NCBI GenBank assembly: GCA_964017155.1
Contig: OZ024867.1
Span: forward strand, 18,733,089 to 18,797,088
Reading direction: 5' to 3'
Source of the DNA: Oasisia sp. SBJ-2009
Taxonomy: Eukaryota; Annelida; Polychaeta; Sabellida; Siboglinidae
Length of the DNA stretch: 64,000 nt
The notes beneath the pieces were generated by a model. It saw only the letters and a list, made by a program, of their open reading frames with translations, made no database searches and was not told the DNA's origin. The position numbers were made by a program, and so were the translations under genes. Every line of letters starts with the position of its first letter. Positions within the stretch are counted from its first letter, which is position 1. This document shows positions 1 through 9,546 of this stretch, one piece after another.

Positions 1-644
1 TTGTTTAGCTATAAGGCGATTGGGTTATGTTAGCGTTTAGCCAGTTCCAATCTACCTCTGATAGTGACCATTACACAAAACTAATGGTCTTGATTCTCAA
101 GTTAAGTCGAATCAGGATGTCATGGTCGTATTTATCTCAATTTATGGTCATGTTAGCTACTATCGTTCAAGTTAAGTTCATGTTATAATCTCATCCATAA
201 AGAATGTTATCACAGTTTTGATTGTTGATTTACCAGTTACCTCCTGCTTCAAAATGTATACGTTTTGAACCTAAATTATGCGTTTGAATTTAGAAGTGAG
301 ATGTACCATTTTGTGTACGTACCGGTAGCTGTTTTTTGACCCACTCACTTCACGGTTTGTACAACGTCTTGCGTTTCAATCGCAAAAAAACAAATGTCAT
401 CCGTAGATTTATGTAAATATATGTCGTGAAATTCATACAGCTAATTTAAGAACGATTACCTTACAAAGAGCATACATCTAATAACTTAATTTATACATTT
501 ATTTAATTTATGGCTTGAATTCATTAATTTATAATTATTATTTTATTCAATAATTGTAATGTTCAATTTGTTACTGTTTACATATATGTCTTAATACATT
601 ATAAATATGTATCTTAACTACTATATCATATATATCATATAATA

Positions 645-645
<1 letters not shown>
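1..645. other. AT-rich non-coding stretch
   Basis: I see no open frame with recognisable content, no splice-flanked exon and no repeat with clear ends here. Composition is strongly AT-rich and grades into the TA array that follows. Confidence 0.6.

Positions 646-699
<54 letters not shown>
646..699. repeat. (AT)n microsatellite
   Basis: A nearly pure AT dinucleotide run of about 54 bp. The flanks are AT-rich and show no element boundary. The 700-1120 stretch after it contains a short GT run near 857 and nothing that I recognise as coding. Confidence 0.9.
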
Positions 700-702
<3 letters not shown>

Positions 703-1119
703 CTATTCCATATCCTTTTACAATGTGTGTATGCGCATTTGAACGGAGATACAGCGCTTTATACATGCTTTTTATAATACAAAGGTACTTGTAGTTACTT
801 ATGCGCTTAGTCTACTAACATACACTGTCCATCGTCTTTCGATCGATAAACATTTTGTGTGTGTGTGTGTAGTTTCAATAATGATTTGCATACCACGTTT
901 CAGGAATAGTATAATTTTTTTTACAAGTGATTCTCACGTCGGCGGCTTATTTACTATCCATAGTGAGAGTTTCCCGATATTTCTGTTCTGTTACGTATTT
1001 CTGTCAAATAAAGATGTTTCAGCTCAAGTATATGCTGTGTTTTAGGGTGAATTCTATATCAACCAGTCAAGTAACAGGCGAAGCATTGGAGAGTGGGTTT
1101 CTTGGACAAACAGGTAGGA

Positions 1120-1560
1120 CATATCTCTGACAAGAAGGACATAGATATAGTAGAACGACTACAAAGGAGAACAACCGAAATGAAGCCAAAAGTGGGGGAT
1201 ATATGTTGCGAAATGCGTCTAAGACAATAAGGTTTAACAACACTAGAAGACAGATCAAATAGAAGTATTTCAAACATTGAATAGTCATGAAACTATTCAT
1301 ACAAATATTTCTCTCGGTTAAGGAAGATAGAAGGACTAGATGACATGAAGTACACTAGCAAAGAACCAGTGTAGACAAAGAAATAATTTCCACAAAGAGC
1401 AGTAAACGAAAGGAACCGATTATCTATCTGCTAATTGTGTGGGTGCAAGTAGTGCTGACATGTTTAAAAATAAAATCGACATATACCTGAAAATGGCGGG
1501 ATCCACTTATATGGACCCAATGGGCTTCCTTCTCTAGATGGCACTCTCGTTAATCATCCG
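1120..1560 (+). pseudogene. CR1-like LINE, degenerate 3' end
   Basis: Read on the plus strand this matches the C-terminal end of the ORF2 seen at 9.5-10.5 kb. It contains broken versions of KKDIDIVERLQRR, a MRL..GLTTLE block and NEWN.LS.NCVGASS.MFKNKID. The tail near 1525-1545 has the same GGCTTCCTT and CTCTAGATGGCA words found at the 3' ends of the 9.5-kb and 43.9-kb copies. Many frameshifts and stops show that it is old and dead. No reverse transcriptase core remains; this is a 5'-truncated insertion, as is usual for LINEs. Confidence 0.8.
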
Positions 1561-3109
1561 CATAAAATATCATCAGACCTGCCATTTTAATACAATGACA
1601 CAACACGGCTTTCCGTCCCAAGTACAAAGGGGTGCTAGTAATTCTAGTAGCAAGAAGTGATATGGTTTTATAAACTTAAATCATACTAATTATGATATAT
1701 GACATATCTCTTCGACATACATTTAGTACACTGTGTGGCTGACTGAAGTAATATTTAAATGACTAAAATTGTTTCCACTTTGTTGAACTGTGTTAGTAAC
1801 AGGTTTCAAAATGTGCTTGTCTTCTTAATCTTTATGCATGTCTAATTTTGTAAATTCAGTTTACTATGGAATTTAAATTATTTATGTTATTGAATTTATT
1901 TATTAATTCAACGTATTTTAACACATTTATTTAATCTATTTATTGAACTTAATTATTTAGCTTTTATTTATATATGTATTTGTAAATTTTATATTGCTTG
2001 CGCCTTTGAGGAGGTTTTAAACTCGGACACACGGCACTTTATAAATGTGTCCGAATAATATGAAACAACTGAGGTAATGTGCATTTGTCAACTTCACTTT
2101 GACACTTCACTTCAGGTGCCCGGATTTGGATGTTCTTGGGATTTCTCCTCAGTTTTGCGTCAATAATAGGGGCAGCATGGATTATGTTTGGCGACTATAT
2201 TGTACCACGCAAGTGTCTGCACTCTGTCTTCGCTCGTTTCACGTGCATGCATTGAAGCAACACGTTTTAGTTTCAATCTTCTTTTAAACTTCACTAATTC
2301 ATAATGTAAGGTGTTTTAGGATATTTCTTTTTTCGTTCAAACATTTCCATTTTTCATATCCACAACTAGCTGTTCTTATTAGCTGTAGAGAGTTTATTTA
2401 GACGTTATACATCGATTTCCGCAGTATAAATGACGAATGACGTAATCGTACACGTGGGATAGATTAATGTTAGATAAATATCTAACATCAACAAATCCGT
2501 CCTAACTGACCATGTGACCATTTAAGCCACGTCATAGACCGGGATAGAGCGAACATTGTTGACAAAGAGCCACACAGAAGAACCTGACAAATAAAGGAAG
2601 CCGTCTGGAGTAGGAAGAAGAAACCATAAATCAACAGAAAAGAAGGCCATTATGAGATACACCACGTGTACGATGACGTCACTCGTCATTAGTATAGAGG
2701 AAGACAACATGTAACGTACAACTGAAGTCTCTACTGGTAAAAGAAACGTCTCCATTTGGATATGAAAAAAATAAACTGTTGGTCTTCACAGCACAACCGA
2801 TCACATTAATGCGCTGTTGAGTACAATGGCAACAAAACCGCGCACGTGACATGTACTATTTTTTTATTAATCAATGAATTGAACCAATTTCATATATTTT
2901 TAACTCTGTCATCGAGACTTTGTTTTGTTGCTGCAAACACTTCATTGAACGTGTCATGACGTAACAACAAAAATTGATCGCCATCATTCAGTTTGTTCTT
3001 CTGAAATATAATCTGCTGTTCTTTTGCAAGTTCTGTTTTCTCAATATAAACACATGAGTACTAATGTATTAAATGTTGTATTTATGTTGTGTGTTCTGTT
3101 CTGTTCAAA
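1561..3109. other. Non-coding stretch, nothing recognised
   Basis: AT-rich sequence with scattered short open frames. None has domain-like residues, paired splice sites or a repeat relationship that I can recognise elsewhere in the window. Confidence 0.5.
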
Positions 3110-3127
3110 ACCATTCGTATCAACCCT

Positions 3128-3198
<71 letters not shown>

Positions 3199-3212
3199 CA
3201 CACACATATATA

Positions 3213-3294
<82 letters not shown>

Positions 3295-3308
3295 TATATA
3301 TGTGTGTG

Positions 3309-3379
<71 letters not shown>

Positions 3380-3397
3380 AGGGTTGATACGAATGGT
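3110..3397. repeat. 288-bp near-perfect palindrome made of TA/CA microsatellite with unique-sequence ends
   Basis: The outer 27 bp, ACCATTCGTATCAACCCTA followed by TACATATA, recur as an exact reverse complement at 3371-3397. Inner features are also symmetric around 3253.5: a CACACACA block near 3199-3206 mirrors TGTGTGTG near 3301-3308, and TTTAAT mirrors ATTAAA. The whole interval can fold into a single hairpin or cruciform. It is not a simple TA run, because the arms include non-repetitive sequence. Confidence 0.9.
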
Positions 3398-3409
3398 GAA
3401 ATTATTATA

Positions 3410-3411
<2 letters not shown>

Positions 3412-3476
<65 letters not shown>

Positions 3477-3521
3477 ATATATATATGTATATATAATTTA
3501 TATATATGTATATATATAATT

Positions 3522-3597
<76 letters not shown>
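3412..3597. repeat. TA-rich microsatellite with AATTTATATA interruptions
   Basis: TA dinucleotide array with recurrent AATTTATATA and TGTATATATA interruptions. It is separated from the preceding palindrome by about 15 bp of AT-rich sequence. Nothing is recognised from 3598 to about 3885. Confidence 0.9.
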
Positions 3598-3598
<1 letters not shown>

Positions 3599-3884
3599 CT
3601 GATTATTGTTTTCATCTTCAAAGTGTTTAGCTAATTTATATTTAATTAATTTATTTTAAATGAGTTGAGTATTATACAGTGAGCACAAATGTGGATAAAT
3701 TCTGCTACTTCTATACATGTTCAATGTGTGATTTTTTCTACAATAATCCGGCTGCAATTCATTGACATGTAATATTCGTTTCAATTGAAATAATTGGGAC
3801 CCTGTTTGTATACCCAACCCATGTAATTAGTTTAGCAACTGATCCACTTGTGTGCATAGATACAAAAAGGTAAGTTCTTATGTA

Positions 3885-4502
3885 ACGCAGTATCTAGTCC
3901 TCGGGACTGCTCGAAGCACCTTTACACTTTACTTCCCCGGCAGACCTGTTCAATCAAACACCATCTCACTTTCTCTGGGAAGCGTCTAGTCGTATGCTAC
4001 AATTAATGCGCGAAGGCTGCTTATACACATCCACCTTTGTTTACAGCCAGATACTCTTTGATACAGGTGAATGAACTAGAGCATATAGAGTGGAAAAGAA
4101 ACGCTCAAGGTTTTAACACCGCAGCTCAGGATTTCAACCCGGTGTGGCTGTCCCAGATTCGGCGGGCCCAGATTCGGCACGACTCTGCCGAATCTGGGAC
4201 CTCAATGGTAGCAGGCCAAGATTCTTCTTTATTACTAACAATTTCCGTTAGTAATGTTTCAAGTATTCCAATATGATTGTTATTCGCAAGTTTTAAATAA
4301 AAACGGTATGCGTTTTAAATAAGCACGGTATGCGTGAAGTATGTCACCAACGTTACGTCAGAGCAGATACAAAACGGGACTGCGCTTGCGCGCGCATGCG
4401 ACGCATGCGTTTACTCGAATATGGGATAGGCCGAATCTGGGACCACCACACCGGGTTCTCTTAGTCGAGAGTTCGAAGGTCTACCCATGAGCCATTGCGC
4501 TC
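3885..4502 (-). mobile_element. tRNA-derived SINE, interrupted by a MITE
   Basis: On the minus strand the head at 4502-4455 reads GGAGCGCAATGGCTCATGGG then TAGACC..., resembling a tRNA gene with an A-box (TGGCTCA.GGG). The expected B-box, GGTTGAAATCC, lies at about 4129-4139, on the far side of a 316-bp insertion. The body continues leftward to about 3885 and includes GGAAGTAAAGTG and a GAGCAGTCCCGAGGACTAG motif. A related body occurs at 19930-20190. Box A and box B are now separated by the MITE, so the internal Pol III promoter should be inactive. The tRNA family of origin is uncertain. Confidence 0.65.
4139..4454. mobile_element. MITE-like element with ~25-bp terminal inverted repeats
   Basis: CCGGTGTGGCTGTCCCAGAT at 4139 is mirrored by the reverse complement at 4430-4454, with about 23 of 25 positions paired. 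A second, internal hairpin at the left end repeats the GTCCCAGATTCGG word in inverted orientation (4150-4200). The interior has no coding capacity. The right half contains a GC-rich palindromic stretch with CGCGCGCATGCG and GACGCATGCGT. It sits between the anticodon region and the T arm of the SINE. I cannot define a target duplication with certainty, because the flank AACCC/GGGTT is itself palindromic. Confidence 0.7.
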
Positions 4503-5505
4503 CACAACACATGCCTATGTATCACTGCAGTTTATTGTCCTTTCTAGTTGGGTGGGTGGCATTGGTTCTATCCAATTATTGTAATGATTTTATCTTCACA
4601 AAGTTCCTGAAGCCTGATACATTATAACATGTTTTTGCCAAAAGGCACATAACTCCAGCAGGATTAACTTGATGGCACAACAATTTCATTCTACGAAATG
4701 GTTGCGATTCCGGTGTTTAGCACGTTTCACTCATAAGTGGTTCATACTAAGAACAATTCAGAACAAATTTTGTAACTGAGCACTATGTCAGACAAAGTAT
4801 GAATATAAGTAAACGATCAGCACTTGCAAAATGTCGATGTGGTGTGGTACTAATCATAATCATAATTAAAACTTTGCGGTTTGTACGTAATTACCCTCCA
4901 CCTGAAGCTGAAACATGTTGCAATTGCACATATGAAATAGAAAACGAATTTCACGTTTTTATGACGATATGAATTTACAGACTTTGCCAACAACCAATCA
5001 TTCCGCTTTCTGTATGACTGATCAAAGCAGATGTGTATATTTATTGAGTAATGACAATATAGTAATTATAATTGGCAGCACCCTCAACAAAATATTGCAT
5101 ACAAGATTACACAGTGCAAAAACATAATCACACATGTTTATTTTAAATAAACTCTTATTTGTTTCTTATTTATAATGTTGTATCTGTCTCATAATTCTAC
5201 CTGAGTGGTCCTAGTCTTATATGTGTGTGTTTTTGTATTATAATGCGTATATACATGGAGTGAGACGAATAAACTATTACTATTAGGGATACCATGTAAT
5301 TACAAATGTACTGATTTCTTCTTTATGAGTTGCGTTAACTCGATCTGTTTTGGTCACGCAGGAAAGGACAACGTCTACCCGGGAGTTGCTTTTTTCTTGC
5401 AAAATATACTCATATTTCTTGGGTATGTATGCATACAACGTAAGTGAGTGATAGTACGAAATATTTGCTTGTCAGTACACCCGGGTGTTATGTATGACTG
5501 AGTTG
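4503..5505. other. Non-coding stretch, nothing recognised
   Basis: Mixed-composition sequence without convincing exons or repeats. The open frames present are short and lack recognisable features. Confidence 0.45.
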
Positions 5506-5506
<1 letters not shown>

Positions 5507-5570
<64 letters not shown>

Positions 5571-5693
5571 TATATACATAATGTATATATATATATGTAA
5601 TATATATATATACATAATGTATATATATATACAGTATATACATAATGTATATATATATACATATATATATATAATATATATATAATATATATT

Positions 5694-5725
<32 letters not shown>

Positions 5726-5746
5726 CAGGTGTATATATATATACAC

Positions 5747-5781
<35 letters not shown>
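5507..5781. repeat. TA microsatellite with ATACATAATGTATA units and a palindromic core
   Basis: After about 60 bp of pure TA, the array carries repeated CAGTATATACATAATGTATA blocks and then a perfect 26-bp palindrome at 5725-5750 (ACAGGTGTATATA and its mirror). The array can form hairpins at several positions. Nothing is recognised in the flanking 5782-6240. Confidence 0.85.
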
Positions 5782-5786
<5 letters not shown>

Positions 5787-6247
5787 TTGAGTAATGAACT
5801 AAAAGTCTTAAGTTAAGGCATGCTCACAATGAACCAGTGGCTACTCAGAGTGACAGCGATCTTGTTTGACTTTTTCCCAACGATCTTTGGACATTTCGGC
5901 TTTATCATGATCTTTTGTTTGTGTTTTGAAAAAGACACACGCAGTACAGCCCAACTGTTTGCAGTAAACTTTCAGTTTTAAGAGCGGTGTGGTGGTCCAA
6001 CACATATACACTTAAAACATTAATGTGTTTGAGATGTTATGCCAAAGTTGAAGTTGCATTACATGAAAATAGTCTGAAAATACACTAGGTTGTAGCACAT
6101 ACAATACTTCCTTTATGTTGTCTTTATGACCCTTTCGTACCCAGTTAGCCGCGCCGCGTGCAAATGTTCCCCGGGATTGACTCGCTTCCTCTCACATATC
6201 TCAATACGGAATGTACACTAATCAATTAAGAGACCGTTTCACCATTC

Positions 6248-6760
6248 TACTTAGTCATACTACAAGACGTCACCAAACTGTTTTCATTGATCATCTATGT
6301 CCACAGTTCAGTGTCCCCGTTCTACTTGGTCCTGCTACAAGACGTCACCAAACTGTTTTCATTGATCATCTATGTCCACAGTTCAGTGTCCCCGTTCTAC
6401 TTGGTCCTGCTACAAGACGTCACCAAACTGTATTCATTGGTCGTCTATGTTCACAGTTCAGTGTCCCCGTTCTACTTAGTCCTGCTACAAGACGTCACCA
6501 AACTATATTCATTGGTCGTCTATGTTCATAGTTCAGTGTCCCCGTTCTACTTAGTCCTGCTACAAGACGTCGCCAAACTGTATTCATTGGTCGTCTATGT
6601 TCACAGTTCAGTGTCCCCGTTCTACTTAGTCCTGCTACAAGACGTCACCAAACTGTATTCATTGGTCGTCTATGTTCACAGTTCAGTGTCCCCGTTCTAC
6701 TTAGTCCTGCTACAAGACGTCACCAAACTGTATTCATTGATCTTCTATGTTCACAGTTCA
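6248..6760 (+). repeat. 75-bp minisatellite, about 7 tandem copies
   Basis: The word ACAAGACGTC recurs every 75 bp at 6261, 6336, 6411, 6486, 6561, 6636 and 6711. Copies differ mainly at a few positions (GATCATC versus GGTCGTC; CACC, CGCC). Because 75 is a multiple of three, two reading frames stay open through the array. One would encode a 25-residue repeat containing HSSVSPFYLVLLQDV. I see no independent sign that it is translated: no upstream exon, no good start context and no conservation evidence. Confidence 0.9.
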
Positions 6761-6887
6761 GCTGCGTTCAAGTTTGGAAGGACGGAGGACGCGTGGCAGT
6801 GAGCACAGGCTGCGGTACAGGAGGGACACTGACACGGGGACAAGAGGACACCGTGGTGACACGTGTCATATCAGGAGACGTGTGGGT

Positions 6888-6927
6888 GTGTTTGTGCGTG
6901 CGTGCGTGCGCGTGCGTGCGTGCGTGC

Positions 6928-6986
<59 letters not shown>
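6888..6986 (+). repeat. (GTGC)n/(GT)n microsatellite
   Basis: GTGTGTTTGTGCGTGCGTGC grades into a pure GT run of about 50 bp. It follows the minisatellite by about 130 bp. The 6987-7498 interval after it holds no recognised gene. Confidence 0.9.
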
Positions 6987-6988
<2 letters not shown>

Positions 6989-7495
6989 TAGGCGCATGGC
7001 CAGCAAACTGACGCCTTTATTCAGTTCTACACCTGAGCCACTGCGTCCGGCAACATTGCGCTCAATGTCCGAACAAGGGCGAAATAAGTGAGCAGGGCTG
7101 GTGCTCATGTCACACGTTTATTTATTAATGTTGATTGTCGTTCGCCAAATATTCAGGGAGGCTGGTATATTAAGTCGTTAACATATGCGTATTATCTTAA
7201 CAGTGGATTCGTATACTGTAAAACAGAGTTTTTCTATGTTATATATATAGAGCAGCATGCAATAATATATGTTACGTGTTTGAGCTTATTAATAAACCGT
7301 TCCGTCGGTTGTGTTTGTGAATGTTTGCGTGCGTGCTCGCTGGCGTGTCAGTGCAAATTCTGCATATCCATTTTAAATACATTTTAAATAATAACCGCAC
7401 ATATTTCTCGTCAAGGTTTACTTAATTTGCGATTAAATATAATACTTCTATATTGACCTATCGACGTTTCTCTTGTTGTGATTTTATATATATTT

Positions 7496-7498
<3 letters not shown>

Positions 7499-7570
<72 letters not shown>
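7499..7570. repeat. (TA)n microsatellite
   Basis: A pure TA run of about 70 bp. GATATATA on the left and ATATATC on the right make the ends weakly palindromic. Confidence 0.9.
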
Positions 7571-9250
7571 TAGCGTTGTATTTACTCATGATAAAATATC
7601 TTACATGAAACAAATTATGTATTTGTCTGCTCTGCTGGCAAAAAAAGTGTACCATTGTTCGATATTGTTTTACAGGCTGCACATTTTGCTTACTCTTATA
7701 GTTGTGTGTGGTCTAACTAGTATGAATGGACAAGTAATGTTCTATCTCACCAGCTCGGGCAGCTCCTGTTTAGATATAAGTCAAACACTGAATATATACA
7801 TGTATACGTAATACATTTTGAAAATGTATTGTAAAAAACAACACCGTCCAAACGAGGCGTGGTCATGAGTATTTGGTACGGTTCAGCTAACTTCGGTTTT
7901 TAAGATTCAACAAATGCCTATTCCGCGACTTCTACAAGTGGATTATCTGTATCTGACATAAGTATTTGTCATTAATTAAAATCATATTGCGTAATTAATT
8001 ATCCACGTGGCAATAACCTCAAAAAGATTCGCGACTGAACAATAAGTTATCAGTTTTTTGCTCAACAACATTGTACACAGATAGTCTATGCAACTCGCAA
8101 GTAAACTAACAGAGAACGTATTTATGTGACACGCATATTGTATATAGGCTTTTACTTAAAAAAAAATGTAATGCACAAATATAAATTCTCTAACGTTGGA
8201 CCTTTCATCAATCACAGTCGTTGGACTTCGTCGTAAATTACTTGTACTGCGCTCGCCAGGCGGCGTGACGAGCTGCCTGTCTATGACACGGTTGTCTTGG
8301 CGTTATGTCACCGACTTTACTGTCTAATAGGGTCTGATATATTTCCGATGAACCGTCTGGCTGTGATAGTATTTACGTCTTTCGTATGCTCGTTCAGTCT
8401 CCTGCTAGGCGTCCTTCTACGAATATGTTGTGTTACGAATCACGTGTGGGACATCCTGTTCGCACGCCCTCTGGCGAACAGAGAAAAACAGGTCTGCGCA
8501 ATCCGCATGGCGCCGTCTGCAGATAGGGCAGAGCAATTCTCGGATACGCGGACATGTTGATATTTTACAGCTATCCTCAGATTGCAAAAACCATTGTGCG
8601 ATGTCTCACATGCGTTTTTATACCAGTGGTTGGGTTACGACAACAAGGCCTATATCTTTAATATGTATTTAATTTTTAATACAAGCAATAAATACAATTT
8701 GCAACTGAATATGATTACAAAATTTAACCAATCAAAATGACAGCTGCTCAAGCATGGCAGTCAATATGATAACACATTTTATGTTGATGCTACGCAAGTG
8801 GCAATAGTACAATCGCGTTGCATTTATGAACCAGCGTTTATACATGGCAATGGAACCCATTTCCGTTTCCGTCGCAAACGTTACTCATCGCAATTACTGG
8901 TATAATAGTGTTCATTGCCGGGGTCCGCAACTAACTTCGCAGGATCATGAAAAACAAACAAGCTGCAGTTGTTATTCTTGTAGTCGACTGCTTTGCAGTA
9001 AGGATAGTCCCACGTGCACGATCTCAGACAGTGTGCTGCCGTTTCCTTGGTAGTTGATTCGTAGCTGTCGCCCTGGCGTTTGTTGGAAATTAGTGTGGCT
9101 TTCCAAAGGCATTCTGCGGAGGAATGAGTGGATAATTAGTGCAAATAGTTGATAATTAGTGCACATATTTCTACGGTTACAGGGAGGGAGACTCATCAAC
9201 AGTTTGGTGTTGATATATTCACGTTGCTTTTATGTTAATGTTTTCATTTG
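7571..9250. other. Non-coding stretch, nothing recognised
   Basis: Includes a slightly more GC-rich block at 8220-8560 with an 87-codon open frame that begins with hydrophobic residues. No domain, splice context or second copy supports it as a gene. The rest is AT-rich. Confidence 0.4.
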
Positions 9251-9252
9251 GC

Positions 9253-9420
9253 CGGAGTAGTATAGTAGGGTGTTTTGCTTGCACTTCCGGTTATTTTGGG
9301 TCAGTGGAAGGGAGGAGGTGGAGGAAGGTCAATTGCGCTCCCTGGCTGATAGGTGGTGAACTACAAACAAGGTCCAAGAACAAGTGGCACTTATAGCGTA
9401 TAGGCTATGAACCAATGCTC
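9253..9420 (+). mobile_element. Solo fragment of the foldback family terminus
   Basis: Starts GAGTAGTATAGTAGGGTG, matching the terminus of the large foldback at 25695-30358. It continues with GGAAGGTCAA and GATAGGTGGTGAACTACAAA, then AAGAACAAGTGG, which line up with the foldback left arm at 25770 and 26020-26060. No opposite arm is present. It is probably a deleted or solo terminal copy, directly next to the CR1 3' end. Confidence 0.6.
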
Positions 9421-9546
9421 ATAAAACATACACAACTGTGATCAGGATATTAACAAGATTTAACAAGATTGCCACCTAGAGAATCAACTCTAGATGGCAG
9501 GTGGACAAGGAAGCCCTTTGGCTTATCGAGAGTCCAACCTATCTAA

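Noticed and set aside
4037..4276. 79-codon plus-strand frame
   Set aside because: Runs through the SINE and into the MITE, so it is a chance frame across an insertion boundary.
6287..6802. 171-codon frame with 25-residue repeats
   Set aside because: Explained by the 75-bp repeat period, which keeps more than one frame open. No independent coding evidence.
8297..8557. 87-codon frame with hydrophobic N-terminal part
   Set aside because: Looks like a possible membrane protein but has no second exon, no homologous copy in the window and no recognisable motif.
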